Made by a program: the position numbers and the translations under genes. A stretch of 37,120 bases of DNA from JALRBM01 sp964615445 (GTDB lineage: Bacteria > Patescibacteriota > Saccharimonadia > Saccharimonadales > Saccharimonadaceae): positions 1-37,120 of the forward strand of contig CAZTOK010000012.1 of the NCBI GenBank assembly GCA_964615445.1, read 5' to 3'. Of the stretch, positions 31,587-37,120 are shown one piece after another (within the stretch, counting starts at the first letter, position 1; each line of letters starts with the position of its first letter). The notes beneath the pieces were generated by a model that worked only from the letters and a program-made list of their open reading frames with translations, ran no database searches and was not told the DNA's origin.

Positions 31587-31891
31587 TGTTTTACCTCGCT
31601 ATTGGTGGCGAGCTTCTCGATCTCGCGCTCAATATATCTAATTTTATCACAAGTACACTCATCATGTGGTTGGCCGCAGTCTTGGCAGGTACAACAGTTT
31701 CCATGAGTTGGCTTACGTTTTAGTTGCGTAATTCTATACTTAAGATAGTTGATCCGGTCGGATTTCTGAGCCTCCCTATCCTGCTTAGTGAGCTGCAGGA
31801 TAGCGGCCGCTTTTTTGAGTGATCGAGCCGAAGGAAACGGCGAGCCGCTGATCTCTACTGCGATCTTGTGTTGCAATTCTTCATCATTCAT
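31583..31891 (-). CDS. Cysteine-rich zinc-finger-like protein (102 aa)
   Basis: Start ATG 31891 overlaps the end of the upstream nuclease gene; AAAGGA lies nearby. A Lys/Arg-rich helical N-terminal half is followed by CCTCQDCGQPHDECTCDK, at least five closely spaced cysteines and a histidine suited to zinc. It may bind nucleic acid or regulate; no family recognised. Confidence 0.7.
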   Translation of the reverse strand: MNDEELQHKIAVEISGSPFPSARSLKKAAAILQLTKQDREAQKSDRINYLKYRITQLKRKPTHGNCCTCQDCGQPHDECTCDKIRYIEREIEKLATNSEVKQ

Positions 31892-32576
31892 CAGATTGTC
31901 CTTTCTGTTTGAGGTGGCGCAGCTCGGCGGCGGAATTAGGGTCATCGTAAACAACTTTATGTGATAGGTTCAGTGCTGCTTGCCAAATGATACGTGGACT
32001 CACCTGACCCTGATGTATTTGACGACACCGTTTAAGTGAGAAGAATGTCCGGGCGTCAATAACACCGTACATTGGTATGGCGTCAATCCTAGCCTTTTCA
32101 GCCTCGTACAATTCCTTGGGTATCAAGAAGTAGAAACGGTTAGGTCTGTAGGAGTCAGGGGCCATATAGTGCGGGGTTTCACCGAATAGGTAATATCGAT
32201 GCTTACGGTATTTATTGTCGTCTCTGCGGTATTTTGAATGACCCGTAGCCATCCATGCCGCCCTGCGCTTTTCTCTGTCTTCCCATGGCTCGTTAAGACG
32301 CTGATCGTGGACGCCGTTGTCGAACTCCATAGGTATCTGATTTTGGTGGTCTTTGGTGACAAAATCGATATAGTCGAGCTCTTTTCGTAAATCCTGCAAG
32401 CTTACTTTTATCTCATATTCGTTTACGCGTAGGTCACGGGTGATTGTGGCGATGTCTGGCTTGTACATTACGTCGGGCTCATGGACCACTATATGCCCGT
32501 CAAAGTAGGCCCGACGCACAAAATGATAGATTATATCCTGCGCTGTGCACGCTGCTACTTTTTCTTGTTTGGTCAT
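31884..32576 (-). CDS. PD-(D/E)XK-type nuclease, MmcB-like
   Basis: The 230-aa protein has a restriction-endonuclease-like core: helical start (AQDIIYHFVRRAYFDG), P40-D41 (KPDIATI), E55-x-K57 (EYEIKVSLQDL), then RFYFLIPKEL, a conserved strand. This matches small MmcB/phage nucleases that act on DNA branches or ends. A large insertion (about 75-130) is charged. It is coupled by ATGA to the 33-aa zinc protein upstream. Substrate unknown. Confidence 0.7.
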   Translation of the reverse strand: MTKQEKVAACTAQDIIYHFVRRAYFDGHIVVHEPDVMYKPDIATITRDLRVNEYEIKVSLQDLRKELDYIDFVTKDHQNQIPMEFDNGVHDQRLNEPWEDREKRRAAWMATGHSKYRRDDNKYRKHRYYLFGETPHYMAPDSYRPNRFYFLIPKELYEAEKARIDAIPMYGVIDARTFFSLKRCRQIHQGQVSPRIIWQAALNLSHKVVYDDPNSAAELRHLKQKGQSDE

Positions 32577-32674
32577 AGATCACCCCTTTCGGCAATTAGT
32601 ACAGGGCAGATTTCAATCCCATGGTATAGGCCACCACAATATGGGCATTCATAGGTGTCTTTTTGTTTAGTCAT
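32573..32674 (-). CDS. Zinc-ribbon microprotein (33 aa)
   Basis: A 33-aa ORF with AAAGG 6 nt upstream and both ends overlapping neighbouring genes. Motif C-PY-C-GG-LYH-G-IEI-C gives a short CxxC..H..C zinc site. Such fragments are often missed. It may act with the adjacent nuclease. Confidence 0.6.
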   Translation of the reverse strand: MTKQKDTYECPYCGGLYHGIEICPVLIAERGDL

Positions 32675-32858
32675 GAAGTACCTTTCCAGTGACGTCATAG
32701 AGAACCCTAAATGCTGGCCTCCGTCCTATTAACATGGCAAGCGCTGCCATTATCCAGAACAAGGTTAGAAATAGGATCGCCAGTGCTACGAGTGGTGCTG
32801 AAAGCACAATCTGAACCGGATAGCAGTAATTGTATTTACTAACATCGAATATTCTCAT
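32667..32858 (-). CDS. Two-span small membrane protein (63 aa)
   Basis: A central hydrophobic region of about 30 residues (VQIVLSAPLVALAILFLTLF then WIMAALAMLIG) could span the membrane once or twice. N- and C-termini are polar and partly basic. It overlaps both neighbours. Unknown; may be a membrane regulator or exclusion protein. Confidence 0.65.
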   Translation of the reverse strand: MRIFDVSKYNYCYPVQIVLSAPLVALAILFLTLFWIMAALAMLIGRRPAFRVLYDVTGKVLHD

Positions 32859-33250
32859 TTCGCTGCCTCTTTCTTGAGTTGCTGGAGATAGCCTGGGTGA
32901 TTTACATTAAAAGATGGATCAGCTAACAGTTTGTTGATCTTTGCAGTCCCTCCATTACTATAAAATGCTTCGAGCTTTCGATACTCTGCGGCGCACTCGG
33001 CATTATATTCGCCAGGTAGCAATTCAAACTTTTCGGCTAAATATCTGATTGCTTGCCAGGGTTTATTTGCAATATCATCAAGATTTTCAATTAAATCTTC
33101 TTCTTTCTTCTGTACAGCAGCTTGGAGGTGGGCGGCGTCTGAGACCGTCATAGATGTTTTTACTTTATGCGCACATTCAAGTTTGCAACCGTCACATCGG
33201 TCACATTTTTGATGTACATGCACATAGTTCGTTTGTTCTGTATTATTCAT
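32855..33250 (-). CDS. Hypothetical Cys-rich protein (131 aa)
   Basis: Begins MNNTEQTNYVHVHQKCDRC, then DGCKLECAH: four cysteines plus histidines in the first 30 residues, a likely zinc site. The rest is helical. The first seven residues resemble those of the upstream gene (MNDTEQT). Coupled to neighbours. Function unknown. Confidence 0.7.
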   Translation of the reverse strand: MNNTEQTNYVHVHQKCDRCDGCKLECAHKVKTSMTVSDAAHLQAAVQKKEEDLIENLDDIANKPWQAIRYLAEKFELLPGEYNAECAAEYRKLEAFYSNGGTAKINKLLADPSFNVNHPGYLQQLKKEAAK

Positions 33251-33569
33251 TGTACTTCACCTTTATTGTGTTATCTATTTGTAATATGGCATTTGCCATA
33301 ACAGCTAAATTACTTTCTTGCTCAGATATTCTGGCTACATTTGCTCGTAAGTCGTTTGTTAAACCTACGAAGACTTTATGCTTCTTAGATTTGGTATTGG
33401 AATTGAAATGTAAACGAGGAGGAATGCAGTGGAACTTCCCTTGATAGTCTCTAGCTACAAACGCACCAGGCTTGCAGTTGCATGGACCAATTATGTTCAC
33501 TACTAACCTCCTTAGCGGATTATTGGCCTGTATTACGGCTACTGGATGAGTTTGCTCTGTATCATTCAT
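33243..33569 (-). CDS. Hypothetical protein (108 aa)
   Basis: Start MNDTEQTHPVAVIQANNPLR with GGAG 8 nt upstream. Contains GPCNCKPGAF and FHCIPPR, three cysteines in a Gly/Pro-rich part, then a helical C-terminus (DLRANVARISEQESNLAVMA). Shares its first residues with the downstream 131-aa protein. Unknown. Confidence 0.7.
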   Translation of the reverse strand: MNDTEQTHPVAVIQANNPLRRLVVNIIGPCNCKPGAFVARDYQGKFHCIPPRLHFNSNTKSKKHKVFVGLTNDLRANVARISEQESNLAVMANAILQIDNTIKVKYNE

Positions 33570-33756
33570 TGCTTTGGCTCCGATTAATGTCGGCGAGCTT
33601 CATAAACAGAGCACCAACTACACCAAGTACTACATCAGCAAACCACTGGCTCCATGACGGCTTGTAATTGAAGAGCACAAAGTATAGGAATGCAATTGTC
33701 GAAGTAATTAGTAGTAAACCGCCAATTGACCAATACAACCTTATCATTTTATTCAT
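33562..33756 (-). CDS. Two-span membrane protein (64 aa)
   Basis: Two hydrophobic segments (IGGLLLITSTIAFLYFVLF and FADVVLGVVGALFMKL) flank a short aromatic loop (NYKPSWSQW), with a polar end. GGAG lies 8 nt upstream. Resembles holin-sized proteins but is in the accessory operon, far from the lysis module. Confidence 0.7.
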   Translation of the reverse strand: MNKMIRLYWSIGGLLLITSTIAFLYFVLFNYKPSWSQWFADVVLGVVGALFMKLADINRSQSNE

Positions 33757-33777
33757 AGTCTTTTCTCCATTTAGGGG

Positions 33778-33999
33778 TTAATTAGGTTCGTCGGGCGATT
33801 CCATTTGTTGCCAGACCGTTTTATAGACAGACTTGGTTAGCGTGCCAGACTCGTTGTATTCGCACTTGTCTTCGTCCCGCACAGACTGCTCGTACCAAAT
33901 GCGACCTTTGTCGTCCAGGAACAGCGCACGTTCTTCGCCGCCGTTTACTGAGTCAGAGGCTAGCGCAATCGCGATATGTACTATTTTTACTTTTGCCAT
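33778..33999 (-). CDS. Hypothetical protein (73 aa)
   Basis: GGAG lies 6 nt upstream. A beta-rich start (MAKVKIVHIAIALA), then ALFLDDKGRIWYEQSV, a phrase common in small phage or bacterial proteins of unknown function, and an acidic end. No membrane segment. Unknown. Confidence 0.7.
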   Translation of the reverse strand: MAKVKIVHIAIALASDSVNGGEERALFLDDKGRIWYEQSVRDEDKCEYNESGTLTKSVYKTVWQQMESPDEPN

Positions 34000-34013
34000 A
34001 TCATTCTCCAGTC

Positions 34014-34412
34014 TTAGTTATTATTGGTTTTCTTTGGGGTGGTGAGCTGCTCTAGCCTGTCGGCTCGCTCTTTCTTTAAGTCGTAGGATGCTTGTGAAGC
34101 TTCGTCTTCACCGTTGCAACTTCCACACCAGGGGAGACGACACTTCCAACCGTTACACTCTATATAGTCTAAGTCTATGTATTTGTCAGCGGTCTTGAAC
34201 TCATCAATGCGGATTTCCTTGTCTCTAGCCTCATCACGTTGGTGGACAAAAGCCATAATTCTGTCTAACTGGTCTTTATGTCTATGGCAGATGAAATCAC
34301 CGATTCCATCATTGCAGTCAAAACCACCATAATGCTCGTTACATTCTGGAAGTTCCCAATATAGCTTGGCCCGCAGCTCGCTATCGTCATTTAGTGTAGG
34401 GGAGTTGGTCAT
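34014..34412 (-). CDS. Cys/His-rich hypothetical protein (132 aa)
   Basis: Two cysteine clusters: CNEHYGGFDC with FICHRH (residues 24-45) and ECNGWKC with PWCGSC (about 84-99). They could form two zinc sites. The middle is a charged helix (DQLDRIMAFVHQRDEARDKE), and the end is basic. Coupled by ATGA to the upstream gene. Unknown function. Confidence 0.7.
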   Translation of the reverse strand: MTNSPTLNDDSELRAKLYWELPECNEHYGGFDCNDGIGDFICHRHKDQLDRIMAFVHQRDEARDKEIRIDEFKTADKYIDLDYIECNGWKCRLPWCGSCNGEDEASQASYDLKKERADRLEQLTTPKKTNNN

Positions 34413-34681
34413 AATTCACCCCTATATCCGTAATTACCGATTCTAACCCTTAGATAGCCATAGGTACCATAGTTAGACAGCCCTTCCCCGTGCCTACGGT
34501 CGGAATCCTGGCGTTGTTCGCTTCTAATTTGATCAAGACTTTTTCGAAACATATCTATGCGTCGAACGCCGTCACGGGCAAAGTAAAGTGACTTATCTGT
34601 TTCAGACCAGAAACACGGTTTGCCGTCAATGAGGTGCATATAAACATTTGATATCCCACCATCGTTGGTTTTCTTACTCAT
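34409..34681 (-). CDS. Hypothetical protein (90 aa)
   Basis: GGAGG precedes the ATG. N-terminal half beta-like (NVYMHLIDGKPCFWSETDKS), centre basic (RKSLDQIRSEQRQDSDRR), and the end Gly/Tyr-rich (YGTYGYLRVRIGNYGYRGEL). Coupled at both ends by ATGA. Unknown. Confidence 0.7.
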   Translation of the reverse strand: MSKKTNDGGISNVYMHLIDGKPCFWSETDKSLYFARDGVRRIDMFRKSLDQIRSEQRQDSDRRHGEGLSNYGTYGYLRVRIGNYGYRGEL

Positions 34682-34893
34682 AATTCCTCCAATTCTTTTT
34701 CTATGCTAGAGATGCGGGCGGTAATTGCGCTCTTGTAAATTGCTTGGACGTGTGTAAACTCGCGACCTATTTTTTCAGGATAGACATTTGGCAATGCCTC
34801 AAGCTGTTTCAGCTCCGCTAGTACCATCTTCTGTGCGTAGCGGTGAAAAACTGCCAGTACATCATCAATGAATGCATCGTACGAGTATTCCAT
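34678..34893 (-). CDS. Helical hypothetical protein (71 aa)
   Basis: Start ATG 34893, with GGAAAG upstream. Amphipathic helices (DDVLAVFHRYAQKMVLAELKQ; ARISSIEKELEEL) suggest a small helical bundle. The 5' end overlaps the 77-aa gene by 29 nt. Unknown. Confidence 0.65.
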   Translation of the reverse strand: MEYSYDAFIDDVLAVFHRYAQKMVLAELKQLEALPNVYPEKIGREFTHVQAIYKSAITARISSIEKELEEL

Positions 34894-35098
34894 GTTCTTT
34901 CCAATTGTAACGATAGGCGTGCGGCTTACCGTCAAAGATATGGCGATTGCCATAAGTACTATACTGCTCGACGACCTCTGACAAATGAATAGTACTACTC
35001 GAGTTGTATTTGCCAACGATAAACTCATAGAGACTAGCTTGGCTTGGCCTAAGCTTAATGCTGGGCGTGACAGCTAGCACGAGGTTTCTGCTACTCAT
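34865..35098 (-). CDS. Hypothetical protein (77 aa)
   Basis: Start ATG 35098, with GAGG 6 nt upstream, overlapping the preceding stop. Contains SLYEFIVGKYNSSSTIHLSE and a GNRHIFDGKPHAYRYNW segment. Mixed alpha/beta, basic at the end. Unknown. Confidence 0.65.
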   Translation of the reverse strand: MSSRNLVLAVTPSIKLRPSQASLYEFIVGKYNSSSTIHLSEVVEQYSTYGNRHIFDGKPHAYRYNWKEHGILVRCIH

Positions 35099-35252
35099 CT
35101 TTGGCCTCACTTGGTATGTCATTGACCATATCGTATAAGCGGCGCATATCATCATCGAGCTGAATTATGTTGGCGTTGGGGTTAATTTCTAAGATATTTC
35201 TGCGTAATTCTTCGATGGCACTCAGTAGTTTGATATAGATCTGTGGCGTCAT
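35091..35252 (-). CDS. Small helical protein (53 aa)
   Basis: A 53-aa ORF with GAGGAG 5 nt upstream; both ends overlap neighbours. Coiled-coil-like (YIKLLSAIEELRRNILEI) and acidic at the end. Strong start signals support translation. Unknown. Confidence 0.65.
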   Translation of the reverse strand: MTPQIYIKLLSAIEELRRNILEINPNANIIQLDDDMRRLYDMVNDIPSEAKDE

Positions 35253-35536
35253 GATTTCTCCTCACTTGGTTTATTGGTTTGGTTGCGGAGCAGGTCACGG
35301 TAGCGTGAAGCTCGCCAGTCATCGAATATGTGTAGTGCGTTATATGAATCGCCTTCTGCGGCAGCTTCGTTAAATGCTTCAACTACGCCGATCGTAATGA
35401 CTTCGTGCTCATCAAGCTTAGCCTGGAGCCGTGCCTCAGCAATCTCCCCCAGCACAAATTCCACCAACTGCCGTTTCGTTTCTCCACGAAAGGTGTTTAG
35501 GGGGAAGGTGTTGGCAAGGCGTTCGCGTTCTGTCAT
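35249..35536 (-). CDS. Hypothetical protein (95 aa)
   Basis: Start ATG 35536 overlaps the preceding TGA (ATGA), with AAAGGGG 8 nt upstream; longer starts lack support. A helical, charged protein (RERLANTFPLNTFRGETKRQ...EIAEARLQAKLDEHEVIT). Coupled to the next gene by ATGA. Unknown. Confidence 0.7.
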   Translation of the reverse strand: MTERERLANTFPLNTFRGETKRQLVEFVLGEIAEARLQAKLDEHEVITIGVVEAFNEAAAEGDSYNALHIFDDWRASRYRDLLRNQTNKPSEEKS

Positions 35537-35757
35537 TTCAAAGACCCCTTTCGTAAGGCTCGCTTTATTCTCCAAGCCATGAAGTGCGATTGCTGGACAT
35601 TATTAACGAAAACGAGTGTGCCAGATGCCACTCCAACTCCCACAAAGATATTCTTTTTTGAATCGGTAAGGTATTGGTGGAGCGCAACGCTCTCATCTGA
35701 CTTTGATGCTATGTATTTGAACTTCCCATTACGTAGTTCCGAGAGGAGGGAGTTCAT
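35533..35757 (-). CDS. Hypothetical protein (74 aa)
   Basis: ATG 35757 overlaps the upstream stop, with GGAAGG a few bases before. Contains a hydrophobic stretch (NIFVGVGVASGTLVFVNNV) and a basic C-terminus (AWRIKRALRKGSLK). Perhaps peripheral to the membrane. Unknown. Confidence 0.65.
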   Translation of the reverse strand: MNSLLSELRNGKFKYIASKSDESVALHQYLTDSKKNIFVGVGVASGTLVFVNNVQQSHFMAWRIKRALRKGSLK

Positions 35758-35954
35758 AGGTCCTTCCAATACTTGTACAAGCTAATTACACAACTGGCAA
35801 AGATAAGCATTAAAAATAAGAACCATGCTATATCATTCCACGTAACTTTGCTTGGGTCGCTGGTACCATGAGCCTTCATAACTGTAACTACGAGGGAAAT
35901 TATGAAGATAAAAGCCACTCCGGCTCCAAATCCTTGTCTTCGGTATCTATTCAT
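35754..35954 (-). CDS. Two-span membrane protein (66 aa)
   Basis: AAAGGAG precedes the ATG. Two membrane spans (GVAFIFIISLVVTVM and IAWFLFLMLIFASCVISLY) separated by a polar loop (KAHGTSDPSKVTWND). Basic ends. Coupled to neighbours by ATGA. Unknown. Confidence 0.7.
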   Translation of the reverse strand: MNRYRRQGFGAGVAFIFIISLVVTVMKAHGTSDPSKVTWNDIAWFLFLMLIFASCVISLYKYWKDL

Positions 35955-36091
35955 TCCTCTCTCCTTTCAAATACCCAAGGCATCAAATCATCAAGACTAT
36001 CTACAAGGGCTTTAATTGCTAATTGTTCTTCTGTGAGGTAAATTTCCCGTGGTATATTGGGGTTGGGAGACTGTCCCGGTTCCGACTCCAT
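35951..36091 (-). CDS. Small acidic protein (46 aa)
   Basis: A 46-aa ORF with AAGGAG 6 nt upstream and an ATGA overlap downstream. It begins Pro-rich (SEPGQSPNPNIP), then forms one helix (YLTEEQLAIKALVDSLDDL). No known family. Confidence 0.6.
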   Translation of the reverse strand: MESEPGQSPNPNIPREIYLTEEQLAIKALVDSLDDLMPWVFERREE

Positions 36092-36104
36092 GGCAGTCTC
36101 CTTT

Positions 36105-36488
36105 TTATTGCTGAGGATTTACGGTCTGTACAAGTGGAATCCCATTATCACCAGAAGGCACGTAAATAATTGTGTGATTCTGGCTCTGTACCTCGTTTTT
36201 CTGCGCCTCAATAGCTTCATATTGCAAATAAGCCGGGGTTAAAGTATTCGCAATGATTTTCTGTGATTGAGCAATACCTTGTGCTTCGGCAATTTGAATT
36301 TGCGCCTTTTGCTGCTGTACTTTTACAAGTTGAGCAGTTTGCGCGATCTGAATATCATTAACCGTAGTTTGATTGCGTTCATTGGCAAGACGTTGGTAGC
36401 GACTATATGCTGGTATACCAAAAGCAAGGCCGCCGATTAGAATTACTAGTCCGCTACTGGTGGCTACAATAGATGCTGATGTTCTCAT
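36105..36488 (-). CDS. Membrane-anchored, SPFH/prohibitin C-terminus-like protein
   Basis: The 127-aa protein has one N-terminal span (SIVATSSGLVILIGGLAFGI), a long coiled coil rich in Gln, Ala, Ile (about 42-80) and a tail of the kind that ends SPFH/prohibitin proteins: TPAYLQYEAIEAQ...TIIYVPSGDNGIPLV. The SPFH globular domain itself is absent. GGGAG lies 6 nt upstream. It could interfere with or join host membrane SPFH assemblies; that is inference. Confidence 0.65.
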   Translation of the reverse strand: MRTSASIVATSSGLVILIGGLAFGIPAYSRYQRLANERNQTTVNDIQIAQTAQLVKVQQQKAQIQIAEAQGIAQSQKIIANTLTPAYLQYEAIEAQKNEVQSQNHTIIYVPSGDNGIPLVQTVNPQQ

Positions 36489-36491
36489 AGT

Positions 36492-36857
36492 TTACTCCCA
36501 GCCTTTCGGCTTAATTACATTATTTAGTTCAAATGCTCTAAACAATGGCGCAGTTTCTTCGTCAATATGGCCGGCAATGCCACAGCCCACGCGGGTAAGG
36601 TAAAATGTCAGGTTCGGATGTGTCCGCGCATATTCCATGAAGTCCAGAGCATACATTTTAATCTGCAATAGTCCGTCCATTGTTGGAATGGCATAGCTTT
36701 GGCCTTGTGGGCCGACTCCTTTGCCGTAGATAGCCCCGAACCTTTCTAGAGCTATCTTTGCCGCACCACCGTCATGATGGCCTTCTAAGTTTGATCCGAA
36801 GACAAATACCTCGTTCTTACCTAGGGCGGTTATATTTTCAGGTGTGAATTTACTCAT
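36492..36857 (-). CDS. A1S_2505-family phage protein (macro-like fold)
   Basis: The 121-aa protein matches a common phage family: NEVFVFGSNLEGHHDGGAAK, then FGAIYGKGVGPQGQSYAIPT, a macro-domain-like nucleotide-binding pattern, and RVGCGIAGH. Start ATG 36857 overlaps the upstream stop codon; an ATG at 36866 is possible. Such proteins may bind ADP-ribose or other nucleotides. The role in infection is unknown. Confidence 0.8.
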   Translation of the reverse strand: MSKFTPENITALGKNEVFVFGSNLEGHHDGGAAKIALERFGAIYGKGVGPQGQSYAIPTMDGLLQIKMYALDFMEYARTHPNLTFYLTRVGCGIAGHIDEETAPLFRAFELNNVIKPKGWE

Positions 36858-37120
36858 TGCTATCATCAGTTTCTACGAACTTACCTTCGACAAGCTTATA
36901 CCACTGGCCTGCCTTCACTTTTTTACCGTCAACTTTTGCTGACTTCACAGCAAGAGGTTTAGCATCGGTAAATTCTTCACCCTCGTACCATTCAGCCAAA
37001 ACTAAGAAGCATCCTAATGAGGCTTTAGCCTTTGCTTTCCGGCCAACTGCGACCGCTATAGCGTCATTGCCGCTGGTGGCTGAGTGAGCGCCATAGCCGC
37101 TGGTGGCTGAGTTAGCGCGA
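36850..37120 (-). CDS. C-terminal part of a DUF7666-like repeat protein (runs off the window)
   Basis: The frame is open to the right edge. The visible N-side has 9-residue repeats (ANSATSGYG, AHSATSGND), then SGNDAIAVAVGRKAKAKASLGCFLVLAEW and a beta/basic end. This repeat-then-domain pattern is typical of DUF7666 phage proteins, whose repeats resemble a beta-helix. The start lies beyond base 37120. Its stop overlaps the macro-like gene. Function unknown. Confidence 0.75.
   Translation of the reverse strand, partial: RANSATSGYGAHSATSGNDAIAVAVGRKAKAKASLGCFLVLAEWYEGEEFTDAKPLAVKSAKVDGKKVKAGQWYKLVEGKFVETDDSNE

Noticed and set aside
1..37120. Possible recoding of UGA as in Gracilibacteria or some phages
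   Set aside because: TGA is used repeatedly as a true stop in ATGA overlaps, and no coding frame contains in-frame TGA that needs read-through.
1..37120. CRISPR array
   Set aside because: No regularly spaced direct repeats. The repeated leaders are kilobases apart, and the repeats at the right end are inside a coding frame.

Overview
The window is the structural half of a temperate, tailed (podovirus-like) phage genome or prophage. It starts at a phage attachment site: the 3' half of a tRNA-Thr(GGT) gene beside a tyrosine integrase. It carries terminase, portal, scaffold, capsid, adaptor, ejection-type, tail-fibre and lysis genes. I see no tape measure, sheath or tail-tube genes, which is why I favour a short-tailed virion. 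All three stop codons are used, so the code is standard (table 11). Shine-Dalgarno (SD) sites of the GGAG type are common, but several genes appear leaderless. The host cannot be fixed from sequence alone. The tRNA fragment with encoded CCA, the medium GC and the DUF1906-type endolysin fit a Gram-positive-like or Patescibacteria (for example Saccharibacteria) host, but this is a weak inference.

Layout. 1-1026: att site and integrase (minus). 1027-1793: gene-free, hairpin-rich DNA, possibly a structured RNA. 1794-3861 (plus): a small zinc-finger protein, an RlaP-like nucleotidyltransferase, a stand-alone T4-Pnk-like 3'-phosphatase and small proteins, together resembling an RNA-repair cassette. 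3862-4140: a divergent promoter region with a candidate minus-strand sRNA. 4141-10064 (plus): a small-terminase-like gene, then neck, tail and fibre proteins. 10061-10258 (minus): a membrane moron. 10346-13164 (plus): two large Ala/Gln/Gly-rich, ejection-type proteins. 13166-13864 (minus): small membrane genes and an 85-aa gene divergent from a phage GroES/GroEL operon. 13928-18000 (plus): the chaperonin genes run directly into TerL. 18070-24293: basic protein, portal, scaffold, capsid and capsid-associated proteins. 24359-27638: small proteins and fibre proteins. 27696-29612: lysis module (XhlA-like protein, Zn-binding protein, DUF1906 endolysin with an internal start, two small holin-like proteins). 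29614-37120 (minus): about 28 small, mostly translationally coupled accessory genes, probably early, transcribed from a promoter beyond the right edge. Replication genes and repressors are not in the window.

Regulation is the most striking feature. Six plus-strand modules begin with the same element: a -10 box, exactly 6 nt, AGGCAC at the predicted transcript start, a GC-rich hairpin, and a U-tract. An SD follows in five of the six. Each such promoter is therefore followed at once by something that looks like an intrinsic terminator. A second set of promoters (four sites) carries a palindromic CTAGC..GCTAG element near the -35. A third set places the -10 box only 7-9 nt before the start codon, implying leaderless mRNAs. 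Together these suggest a coordinated late regulon, possibly controlled by antitermination or by a leader-stabilising mechanism.
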